A stretch of 64,000 bases of DNA, taken from the NCBI GenBank assembly GCA_041941305.1, contig JBGTQJ010000014.1, positions 108,029 to 172,028 of the forward strand, in the 5' to 3' direction. Source of the DNA: JANSWP01 sp041941305. GTDB taxonomy: Bacteria; Bacteroidota; Bacteroidia; Chitinophagales; Saprospiraceae. Position numbers and translations under genes: made by a program. The notes below the pieces were generated by a model. It searched no databases and was not told the origin of the DNA. It saw nothing but the letters and a program-made list of their open reading frames with translations. This document shows, piece after piece, positions 9,401-16,209 of this stretch (position 1 is its first letter; every line of letters begins with the position of its first letter).

Positions 9401-11277
9401 TATATACTCAGACGATAAAAGTCCTGGATGACAATGCTCCATTCTTTGAAGATTGCGACGACCTCACTTTCTGCAACTTCAAGGCAGATTGCGGCCCACT
9501 TGGTTTAGACCTTTCCGTAGAAGTCTCAGATGCTTGTTCCCCGGATTCTGAAATAACCCTCACCTGGGAAGTAGATGAAAATGATGATGGTAGTATAGAT
9601 TTTACCGGAAACGGACAGCATTTGGGTGGTGAATATTATCTCGGTACACACCGCATTACTTACTACGCCAACGATGGTTGTGGCAATTTGGGCACTTGCT
9701 CTTTCTTATTCACCATCGAAGATTGTAAGAAACCCACTGTAGTATGTAAGCAATTGATTGTAGAAATCATGCAGACAGGAGAAATTACGGTTTTCCCTTA
9801 TCAGTTTGAAGAAAGCGGCACAATGGACAATTGTACTGCCAATGATGATTTACAATTCTCTTTTTCTGCAGATGTCAATGACGATGAACTGACCCTGGAT
9901 TGTATCAATATTGGCAATAATTTCATTGAAATTTGGGTCACTGACGAGGCAGGCAATCAGGATTTTTGTACCACGAATTTGATTCTACAAGACAACATGG
10001 GTGCTTGTAATACAGACACACTCGTCGTCAGCCTTGGTGGTCAAATCAGCAATTGGGAAAACGAAAGCGTAGAAAATGTACTCATCGAATTGAGTGGCAA
10101 TCAAAATTCGACTGCCCAAACTGATATCGATGGTGTCTATCATTTCGACAATATTCCTGCTGGATATGATTATACCGTTACTCCAGTTTTCGATGAAGAC
10201 CATCACAATGGTGTGACTACCTTTGACCTGGTACTCCTCAGTCGTCATATTATTGGCGTTCAAACGCTGGATTCTCCCTACAAATTAATAGCGGCAGATG
10301 TCAACAATTCCGGTACATTGACTGTAGGAGATATGATTGAAATCAGGAAAATGGTGCTGCACATTAATAATGAATTTCCAAACAATACTTCCTGGAGATT
10401 CGTAACTGCAGACTATCAATTTCCAAACCCAAATGTTCCTTTCAATCCTGCATTTCCTGAATTGACCAATCTCAATAACCTGGGAGATGATATGATGACA
10501 GGCAATTTTGTAGCAGTTAAAATAGGAGACCTCAATGGTACTGCATTGACCAATAGCTTCCAACAATCAGATGATAGAAATTATCCAGAAACATTTTTCC
10601 TTTCTACTGAAAATCAATCCTTTAGAGCAGGTGAAATCATTTCCGTGATTGCTACAGCCAAAGACCTTCAAAGCATTCTTGGATTTCAATTCACTTTGAA
10701 TTTTGATGAGCAATCTCTCGAATTTCAAAATATAGAACCCAAACAACTGACGTCTTCAGAAAATTTTGGATTAACCCTTCTTGATGAAGGAGCAATCACC
10801 GCGAGCTGGGACAATTCCACGAACACACAAACAAAACAAGCTACTGAAGCTACGCTCTTCAATCTCACCTTCCTGGCAAAAGCCAATGGTTCTTTGAGTG
10901 AAGCCTTGAATATTAATTCTCGCTTCACCAAAGCAGAAGCTTATGATTTGGATGGTGACTTGATGAATGTCCGCCTACAGTTGTACGAAGAAAATGGGGC
11001 AGTTGTGGCTGAAGAGCCTTTTGCGCTCTATCAGAACATCCCGAATCCCTTCAGGAATGAAACCGTCATTGGTTTTAACCTCCCGGATGCCACAACTGCT
11101 ACCCTTTCTATTTTTGATGCAAGTGGAAAAGCCATTCAGGTGATAGAAGCAGAAGGTATCAAAGGCTACAACCAAATTGCGATTAAACAAAGTGATTTCG
11201 GCAGCAATGGTATTTTCTATTATCAACTAGAAACGTCGACACACACAGCTACTATGAAAATGACGAAATTGAAGTAA
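6472..11277 (+). CDS. Giant secreted HYR-repeat protein with dockerin-like and cohesin-like modules, T9SS
   Basis: The ATG at 6472 gives a signal peptide (MRRPIYCLLVALFGYLTSLN-AQ) and a 1601-aa product; the upstream in-frame ATG at 6361 is less likely. After an N-terminal VWTGAAADNDWFNPGNW module come many Cys-rich HYR/Ig-like units, with recurring phrases such as DTTPPVINCPSS, TDGCGNFTE and TDEAGNQDFC. Next are a Cna-B-like segment (TDIDGVYHFDNIPAGYDYTV), a dockerin-like segment (AADVNNSGTLTVGDMIEIRK ... KIGDLNGTA), a cohesin-like domain (AGEIISVIATAKDLQSILGF ... FDEQSLEFQN) and a C-terminal T9SS sorting domain (LYQNIPNPFRNETVIGFNLP to the end). It is a cell-surface or adhesive protein. Having dockerin-like and cohesin-like modules in one chain could allow self-association. 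Confidence 0.8.
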   Translation: MRRPIYCLLVALFGYLTSLNAQTVWTGAAADNDWFNPGNWSSGSPAAGNDAEIPFGSTVQLSLSTSEIFNFEIDNDGMLEITLDEHDLEFLGNVLNDVNGMIFINGGEAGIASNSGVFTNNGAITILPCTKFVANDGSSLMGTGSFINNGIVYELGTGTVNITGGTGVVLTDLLDNPVPTAICVTSITVQLDGNDEATVTGTDADGGSTADYCTIARVELFQEDYNCNDVGSNQILLEIEDALGNIGTCFTEVIVQDTTPPVINCPSSIEVDLDPGDCDAIVEFDFLISASDNCGSPSLSQVDNTGLSSGDVFPIGSTWLIFEAGDGSNQTQCVFKIAINEYEPSSAGLICNDQVNVSLSPDCDEIITPDHILEGAYGCWDDFEVIIEETGDNYIDIDFLGENVTVHVTSLETGNTCWGKALIEEKLPPEISNCDSLWIACMSDPRPTYDGGDAPYPDFWDCAGLQTFYYVDDEMINGGCDEDFMMRFTRIWTVVDNNDNVASCEQVLTIERLTLLDDDPICPPDYSIECIINSSPDFSPEITGYPTFPFNGQDIPIKTNPASVCSLTATFSDDTIPKCGDSYRIIRTWLVADWCLPMDMVINPWTCKQVIDFKDTTPPVLLPPDDFKVNPNANCKAFPVIPPATIADCSDVTVITLTPVGPIAGNGGTVPLPGLGLGTHEITYKATDGCGNFTEESIYITVEDDLPPYMVCIEHTVISLTNDGSGVSFATSYDDGSFDNCTPVDLKVRRMDDGCFADTTFQDYIRFCCEDIGSTIMVILRATDYYGNYNECMIEAKVQDKILPDYECPPDITIDCGEDYEDLSVTGDIVLDPVDQGPNDGFATDNCPNLIITYSDQVDVDCGEGTAKRTWEITDMGGNTVTCMQTITLESANPYDGSDIIWPGDTTINDCGGNADPAITGEPIVPANTVCINLFIGYDDDELQTSQDGCLKILRHWEVIDWCQYVPNSGSDDGRWVYTQTIKVLDDNAPFFEDCDDLTFCNFKADCGPLGLDLSVEVSDACSPDSEITLTWEVDENDDGSIDFTGNGQHLGGEYYLGTHRITYYANDGCGNLGTCSFLFTIEDCKKPTVVCKQLIVEIMQTGEITVFPYQFEESGTMDNCTANDDLQFSFSADVNDDELTLDCINIGNNFIEIWVTDEAGNQDFCTTNLILQDNMGACNTDTLVVSLGGQISNWENESVENVLIELSGNQNSTAQTDIDGVYHFDNIPAGYDYTVTPVFDEDHHNGVTTFDLVLLSRHIIGVQTLDSPYKLIAADVNNSGTLTVGDMIEIRKMVLHINNEFPNNTSWRFVTADYQFPNPNVPFNPAFPELTNLNNLGDDMMTGNFVAVKIGDLNGTALTNSFQQSDDRNYPETFFLSTENQSFRAGEIISVIATAKDLQSILGFQFTLNFDEQSLEFQNIEPKQLTSSENFGLTLLDEGAITASWDNSTNTQTKQATEATLFNLTFLAKANGSLSEALNINSRFTKAEAYDLDGDLMNVRLQLYEENGAVVAEEPFALYQNIPNPFRNETVIGFNLPDATTATLSIFDASGKAIQVIEAEGIKGYNQIAIKQSDFGSNGIFYYQLETSTHTATMKMTKLK

Positions 11278-11280
11278 GCG

Positions 11281-11341
11281 GTTGTCAGTTATCCCTTGTC
11301 GGTTGTAGATAAACTAGAACAGACAAGGGATAACTGACAAC
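11281..11341. terminator. Perfect 20-bp inverted repeat after the HYR protein gene
   Basis: The arm at 11281-11300 (GTTGTCAGTTATCCCTTGTC) is perfectly complementary to 11322-11341, with a 21-nt loop, three bases after the stop codon. The long perfect stem could end transcription or protect the 3' end; no T run follows. Confidence 0.55.
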
Positions 11342-11389
11342 AGTAAGCCCCGAACCTACGATCTAGTAACTCGGTTTTTGGGATTGGTC

Positions 11390-11427
11390 TCCTCTCCGGC
11401 GCAAGCTGGGGAGGGGCTTTTTTTTTT
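11390..11427 (+). terminator. Rho-independent terminator
   Basis: CCTCTCC (11391-11397) pairs with GGGGAGG inside the GGGGAGGGG run (11408-11416), with one G-T pair, followed directly by C and ten T residues (11418-11427). This is a classic intrinsic terminator on the plus strand and probably serves the long gene ending at 11277. Confidence 0.75.
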
Positions 11428-11513
11428 GTGGAAATATTTCTGAAAAACGGCTTCTGAGACATTACTCCTCAATTCTGAAACAATAGTCCTGTAGGTATTG
11501 AGTGTTCCTCCTA

Positions 11514-11521
11514 TATATTTG
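11514..11521 (+). promoter_or_regulatory. -7 element of the gene at 11542
   Basis: TATATTTG fits TAnnTTTG and lies 20 bp before the ATG at 11542. No clear TTG -33 box is found at the usual spacing. Confidence 0.4.
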
Positions 11522-11541
11522 TATAAACCAAAAATGATATC

Positions 11542-12150
11542 ATGAAATATCAAAATCCAATTCTAAAACAATTGCAGGAATACGCCTGGAATGAAATCAT
11601 CCAATCAGCAAATGGTGAATCTATTTCAGCCAGTCAATTATTGATAAAAAGTGAGACCCTGGCTACCAACCTGGAATATGAAGGCGCAAAAAAGGGAGAC
11701 CTGGTTTTGGCAGTTAAATCACCTGGTCTGGACTTTCTAAAAATCATTTACGCTACCACGATATTAGAAATGGAATTGGTTATTGTAGAAGCGGGAAAGG
11801 AAGATTACAAAACCAAAATAGAGGAGATCAACCCCCAATGGGTGTTTATGGATTATCGCTATTTATGGCAACTTGAAATGGGGATCATGAAGTGGCTGTT
11901 TTTTAAACTGGACGAAAAATGTCCCGATTTTCCGATTCATAAACACACCAAAGTTATCGCCACTGGGAGATGGATACCTATTTTTCAAAAACATATTTCG
12001 ATTAAGAAAATGCGCTCTCTGGAAAGGGCAGTTTTCGCCAAACCAAAATCGAAATCAAAAAATGATTTGGCAAAAACCTCCAAAGGCTTAACGGCTAAAC
12101 GTGAAAAAAGCATTCGTACTTCAAAGAAGCAGATCTCCTTTGGGAATTAG
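11542..12150 (+). CDS. Short protein resembling the N-terminus of an ANL adenylating enzyme
   Basis: The 202-aa product shows the start of an acyl-CoA synthetase/ligase (ANL) fold: GESISASQLLIKSETLATNL, then EYEGAKKGDLVLAVKSPGLD, corresponding to the family's 'L...G...GD.V.....N' N-terminal region. It then passes IIYATTILEMELVIVEAGKE and INPQWVFMD. The P-loop (TSGTTG-like) and the catalytic domains are absent, and the C-terminal 60 residues are Lys/Arg/Ser-rich and unlike an enzyme. No signal peptide. It could be a truncated relic or a small protein that keeps only the substructure. It has its own -7 element 20 bp upstream, which suggests transcription. Confidence 0.5.
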   Translation: MKYQNPILKQLQEYAWNEIIQSANGESISASQLLIKSETLATNLEYEGAKKGDLVLAVKSPGLDFLKIIYATTILEMELVIVEAGKEDYKTKIEEINPQWVFMDYRYLWQLEMGIMKWLFFKLDEKCPDFPIHKHTKVIATGRWIPIFQKHISIKKMRSLERAVFAKPKSKSKNDLAKTSKGLTAKREKSIRTSKKQISFGN

Positions 12151-12267
12151 TGTTAGGAGCACATTTTTAGTGCCTTTTGAATTGTAACGGTGTTGCTTAA
12201 AATCAGAGTGTTTTTAAAATAAATTAGCCTGAGGTTTGAGGAAAAAGTAGGTATTTTTATTTGGAAT

Positions 12268-12349
12268 AACCTGTTAGGTTGAAATGAGGCAAAAGAACTG
12301 CCAGGGTTTTTACATCCCCTGCTTATTTCACAGGGCAACCTAACAGGTT
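12268..12349. repeat. 82-bp palindromic intergenic element, copy 1
   Basis: A 14-bp perfect inverted repeat (AACCTGTTAGGTTG 12268-12281 / 12336-12349) encloses a 54-nt interior. The same arms and an alignable interior of identical length, sharing GGCAAAAGAACTGC and AGGGTTTTTACAT, occur at 42283-42364. By hand count the two copies differ at about 10 of 82 positions, none in the arms. It lies between the convergent genes at 11542 and 12402. Likely a REP- or MITE-like element or a structured RNA. Confidence 0.7.
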
Positions 12350-12401
12350 TTTATGATAAGTCCCTGAAAATAAATTCATTAAAATAAAATCGAACCTTAC
12401 A

Positions 12402-14036
12402 CTAATTAGGTTTCTTGAGTTCTATCCTAAGTACACACCAGGAAACTACTTGATCAGAAGAATCCACTTCAAAAGCAATATTCTTATTTCGATAAACCAT
12501 GAATTGTCCTTCAGTACTTTGAATGGTTTTGGAAGGGGCACCATACGATTCAAGCACCTGATCTTTTGAGCTACCAATAGCAATGCCTCTTAAGGTCTGA
12601 CCAGAATAATGAGGTTCGGTGACATGAAAAATGTTATACACAGGATCCTTTCCATAAGGCAAGAAATTGATCAAAATTTTTGAGGCTTCATGATTTTGCT
12701 GCACAAAATAGGTTTTACGATCCAATTCAATTTGTTCATCTGCCTCAAAAGAACCCATGATTAATTTATTGACCACCAGATTTAAATTAATGTCCTCAAT
12801 TTTTTCCTGATTGTTTGGCAATCCTTGCCTTGTTGGGACTGACTCATGAGTGCCATTCAGAATTTCAAAATTAATTTTAGCGATGGGGTTATTCAATTCC
12901 ATTCCTTTTTCAAATTGCCTGGAAGCCTCTTCATCTTTGCCCTGCAAGCCAGCAATGATGCCCATCATTGCATATACATCCCCAAGTACTTTTGAGTTGT
13001 TTTGCTCCGTGCTGAGTGACAAAGCTTTTCGAACAAAATATTCGGCATCAAAATACTCTTCTAAAAGTGCATGAGCACAGGACAAATTCAACCAGGCTGT
13101 CGCATAGTCAGGATCCAAATCTTTGGCTTGGTCAAAATACGAAATGGCATTTCTGAACAAAGCTTCACGAGCCTCTCCAGCTCCTGGAGCTCTTGTACCA
13201 AATTTTAGTCTTGAAACAGCATCCAACTCGACTGGATAGGCAAATTTCAATTCATCATTTTGAAATAGCTTTATACCTCTCAAAGTAGCCAACACACCCA
13301 GGTTGTTGTAAATTTCCCTACTTTGAAACTCCTCTTGCAAGATATATTCGTAATACAACTGAGCATGTTCAAAATCCTCAAGCAAAGCCATATAATTGGC
13401 AGTCTCAAAAACGCCAATTAGTTTCCTCAATTTTTCCAAAGAACGGTTCGCATAATCCTGCCTTTCTTCCAGAGAAGGGTAGCCTCTCATTTCAGTCGGA
13501 AAGCTATACGCATCATAGGTTTTTTTTAAAAATTGAGGCATGATGCCCAAAGTATTGTAGCCTGCTGTAAATGCTAAAAAGCCTCCCAGATAATCTGCCT
13601 GGGTTTCCAATTCCTTCTTTTGTCTGCCTTCCCAATCGTGCTTGTCGTAATAATGAATCAATTCATGTGAAAGCAAAGCAGCCAGGGCATTCAGGGAATC
13701 CTTTCCAAAGGACATACAGACATCGTAACCCTTTTCTTCCAGTCCAATCAAGCCCGCATTCAGATTGGCAAAAGCAACTTTTCTGGTACTATTGCTCATC
13801 TCAAATCGAGGTGCTTTTTGTCTTCGATCCCCTTTTGCCAGAATCAAGTCATCCAACACACCTTTCGCTACCTTATATTTGTAATCCTGTTTTTTCAATA
13901 GATAGGTCGCTCTAGCACCAGAAGTATTGTTGGCATAAGCAAACACGCCTTCTTCATCATCATGTTCGTGTTGACCATAAGCAAAAAGAGAAACCAAAAG
14001 AAAAAGGATAAGGGAAAATTGGAGTTGATATTTCAT
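12402..14036 (-). CDS. Exported M48-like zinc metallopeptidase with TPR repeats
   Basis: The 544-aa protein starts with a signal peptide (MKYQLQFSLILFLLVSLFAY, cleaved near GQ). The HELIH motif at residues 124-128 gives the two zinc His ligands and the catalytic Glu; E144 in ETQADYLGG is the expected third ligand of gluzincin/M48-type peptidases. TPR-like helices follow (about 200-400), including YATAWLNLSCAHALLEEYFD and QLYYEYILQEEFQSREIYNN. The C-terminal region is unassigned. The layout resembles BepA/YfgC-type periplasmic peptidases that combine an M48 domain with TPRs for outer-membrane protein quality control, although the order and length differ. It diverges from the sigma factor gene. 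Confidence 0.75.
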   Translation of the reverse strand: MKYQLQFSLILFLLVSLFAYGQHEHDDEEGVFAYANNTSGARATYLLKKQDYKYKVAKGVLDDLILAKGDRRQKAPRFEMSNSTRKVAFANLNAGLIGLEEKGYDVCMSFGKDSLNALAALLSHELIHYYDKHDWEGRQKKELETQADYLGGFLAFTAGYNTLGIMPQFLKKTYDAYSFPTEMRGYPSLEERQDYANRSLEKLRKLIGVFETANYMALLEDFEHAQLYYEYILQEEFQSREIYNNLGVLATLRGIKLFQNDELKFAYPVELDAVSRLKFGTRAPGAGEAREALFRNAISYFDQAKDLDPDYATAWLNLSCAHALLEEYFDAEYFVRKALSLSTEQNNSKVLGDVYAMMGIIAGLQGKDEEASRQFEKGMELNNPIAKINFEILNGTHESVPTRQGLPNNQEKIEDINLNLVVNKLIMGSFEADEQIELDRKTYFVQQNHEASKILINFLPYGKDPVYNIFHVTEPHYSGQTLRGIAIGSSKDQVLESYGAPSKTIQSTEGQFMVYRNKNIAFEVDSSDQVVSWCVLRIELKKPN

Positions 14037-14334
14037 AACACAGGGTGGTTTTGTGGCAGACGGCCAACGGTAGACGGTGGACGGCTCTCCGGATATGATA
14101 ACCTAAAATTATAATATTTATTTGAAACCAATTGGGCTTCCGCCCAAATTAAAATTCGTTCTATCTCTTTTCGGGTTTTCGGGGAGGCGGGTTGGTTTTA
14201 TCACAACAACACCCCGCCTCCCCGACAACTCGCAAACCCGCATAATTCATTTGAGAACCGAAGAAAAGGTTACTTGAATATAAACCATCCACCAAAGTAT
14301 CTCCATTATCATTCAGCATTCCACTGACTTTTTA
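14037..14334. other. Divergent intergenic region with GC-rich hairpins
   Basis: No gene is seen. TTGGGC-TTCC-GCCCAA (14132-14147) and a perfect 12-bp repeat CGGGGAGGCGGG / CCCGCCTCCCCG (14180-14191 / 14213-14224) can form hairpins. A degenerate run of GACGG-like words lies at about 14058-14085. As the flanking genes diverge, these hairpins are not obvious terminators and may be leader structures or remnants of repeats. Confidence 0.5.
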
Positions 14335-14342
14335 TAAATTTG
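14335..14342 (+). promoter_or_regulatory. -7 element of the sigma factor gene
   Basis: TAAATTTG matches TAnnTTTG. It overlaps the TTG at 14340 that could be read as an upstream start codon, which argues that translation really starts at the ATG at 14370. No -33 TTG was found at normal spacing. Confidence 0.5.
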
Positions 14343-14369
14343 AAAATCTTTTCTCATAAGCACCAGCCA

Positions 14370-14948
14370 ATGACTCAAAAAGAACAGAACTACCTGAAAG
14401 CTATACAGACTGCAGATCGAAAGGGTATTGAGCAAATATATTCCGATTTTCTTCCTCGAATCATCAAATTAATCACCAGCAACGGCGGCAGCCATGACGA
14501 CGCAGAAGACGTATTTCAGCAGGCGATGATGGTCATGTATGAAAAGTCCAAAGCACCTGATTTTTCGCTAACTAGTAATTTCTACACAATGCTCCACGGT
14601 ATTTGCCGAAATCTCTGGGGAAATCGCTTGCAAAAAAAGTCATTTGGAGAGGTAACCTTGCCGGACGATCTCAAATATACAACAGGAGAATCAGTAGAAG
14701 CCGACATTCAGGAAGCAGAAGAAAAACAAGTATTCTGGGAAGCATTCCAGTACCTTGGAGAAGATTGTCGAAAGTTATTATCCCTCTTTTTTGAAAAAGT
14801 GAAAATGGAGGAAATCATGAAAATAATGGGTTTTGGAAGTATTGGTTATACTAAAAAACGGAAATTCCAATGTAAAGAGAAATTGATTGACCGGATTAAA
14901 AATGACGCTCGGTACGAAGAATTAAAGGAGGGCTTTGAAAAAAAATAA
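14370..14948 (+). CDS. ECF-type RNA polymerase sigma factor
   Basis: Starting at ATG 14370 (not TTG 14340, which lies inside the -7 element) the product is 192 aa. It has a sigma region 2 (IYSDFLPRIIKLI, DDAEDVFQQAMMVMYEK) and a C-terminal region 4 with a helix-turn-helix (KVKMEEIMKIMGFGSIGYTK, KRKFQCKEKLID). This is the compact sigma2-sigma4 layout of extracytoplasmic-function sigma factors, which direct RNA polymerase to a small regulon on an envelope signal. The following gene encodes a probable membrane anti-sigma factor in the same direction, the usual partner. It sits between the zinc peptidase and the LRR/CHAT island; whether it controls them is unknown. Confidence 0.85.
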   Translation: MTQKEQNYLKAIQTADRKGIEQIYSDFLPRIIKLITSNGGSHDDAEDVFQQAMMVMYEKSKAPDFSLTSNFYTMLHGICRNLWGNRLQKKSFGEVTLPDDLKYTTGESVEADIQEAEEKQVFWEAFQYLGEDCRKLLSLFFEKVKMEEIMKIMGFGSIGYTKKRKFQCKEKLIDRIKNDARYEELKEGFEKK

Positions 14949-15108
14949 CCTACCCCAACTGACTTGTCCTTTTTGCGCCTGTGAAAATTTAAAAATTCTT
15001 ACATAGTTATTGACTATGCGCGGCTTTTTAAAATTCCACAATCACAAAAATTACTACGTCATTTGAAGTATTTTATTTATTCACAAAGCCCTGACAAAAA
15101 AATCAGTA

Positions 15109-16062
15109 ATGACCAAACAACAACTATACGATAGCATTGAGCAATATTTGGAAGGCAACTTGAGCAAAACGGAAACCGCAGAATTTGAAAAGCAATTGCA
15201 AAATGATCCCAACCTTTCAGCAGAAGTGTCTCTGCATCGAAAAGTAGAGGAGGAACTGGGTGATGCAACCAAGAAGGAATTGAGGAGCATCTTGAGTGAA
15301 ATGAAAGGGAAATATAGCGGTAAAGAAGAAGGAAAAGTGGTGCAAATGCAGCCTCGCCAAAACATTAGAAGAATGCTCGCCATTGCGGCTAGCGTGCTGA
15401 TATTGGGAATGGCATTTTGGTACCTCTTTTTTAGAAATCCGGCGGATGAGCCTCAATTTGCTGATGATGAGCTCCCAAACCAGGAAGAGGTCATACCAAA
15501 TGAAGAGACCCCCAAAGATAACCCAGATAAAGTTATCGAAAACGATCCTTCCAATCTTGCTGAAGACAAGACAAAAAATTCTCAACAACCATCTCAGGAT
15601 GATCCGTCAAATACGCCTGAAGATCCCGGCGATCAGCCTGCCATCGACTTTTTCGAAGATCATCCCGGCTTTGAGGAACTATTAGCAAATAGTAATCAGG
15701 ACGCTTTCGAATTTGAGATGGAAGCACCACTTGCCAATGCTGTGCTTACTTCCCGAAATGGCTCTGTACCTTTTCGAATGTTGGCTACACTCAGAACAGG
15801 GGCGTTTCCTGAAAATGACCAATTTGTTCTACGGATATTTAATAATCAGGAGGAGTCCTTTACTGGAAAACAAACTGTCTTTGAAACTCCCCTGAGTTTT
15901 GAAAAGGACGAAGAACAGGGAAATTTTGCATTTGGTGAGAAAGAGGTGTATTACTTGGAGTTTCAGCAGAATCTGGAACTAGCGCCTGGTTTGTATTATT
16001 GGTTTGTGGGTTTGGGGGATAAAAATGTGATTGGAGGGAAGATTTATTTAGATAAGAACTAA
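15109..16062 (+). CDS. Probable single-pass anti-sigma factor
   Basis: This 317-aa protein starts MTKQQLYDSIEQYLEGNLSK. The opening TA.FEKQLQNDPNLSAEVS pattern is common to cytoplasmic N-termini of Bacteroidota anti-sigma factors. One TM helix follows at about 91-107 (MLAIAASVLILGMAFWYLFF). The periplasmic part has a long acidic, Asn/Pro/Asp-rich linker (about 112-190) and a C-terminal beta-rich domain (about 210-317). No zinc-binding HxxxCxxC motif is visible. It begins 160 bp after the sigma factor gene on the same strand, supporting an anti-sigma role. It would hold the sigma factor at the inner membrane until the periplasmic domain senses a signal. Confidence 0.65.
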   Translation: MTKQQLYDSIEQYLEGNLSKTETAEFEKQLQNDPNLSAEVSLHRKVEEELGDATKKELRSILSEMKGKYSGKEEGKVVQMQPRQNIRRMLAIAASVLILGMAFWYLFFRNPADEPQFADDELPNQEEVIPNEETPKDNPDKVIENDPSNLAEDKTKNSQQPSQDDPSNTPEDPGDQPAIDFFEDHPGFEELLANSNQDAFEFEMEAPLANAVLTSRNGSVPFRMLATLRTGAFPENDQFVLRIFNNQEESFTGKQTVFETPLSFEKDEEQGNFAFGEKEVYYLEFQQNLELAPGLYYWFVGLGDKNVIGGKIYLDKN

Positions 16063-16209
16063 TTGTATTTTTTTGAATAGAACGGCAAATAAACACTTGG
16101 TTTTATTCGGTTGACGGTAATTGGTGGACGATAGACGTCCCATTCGATTGGTCAGCCCGAGGTACGAGGGATTGCTAAGTGAATAGGTGGAATAGGCTTA
16201 GAGTATGTT

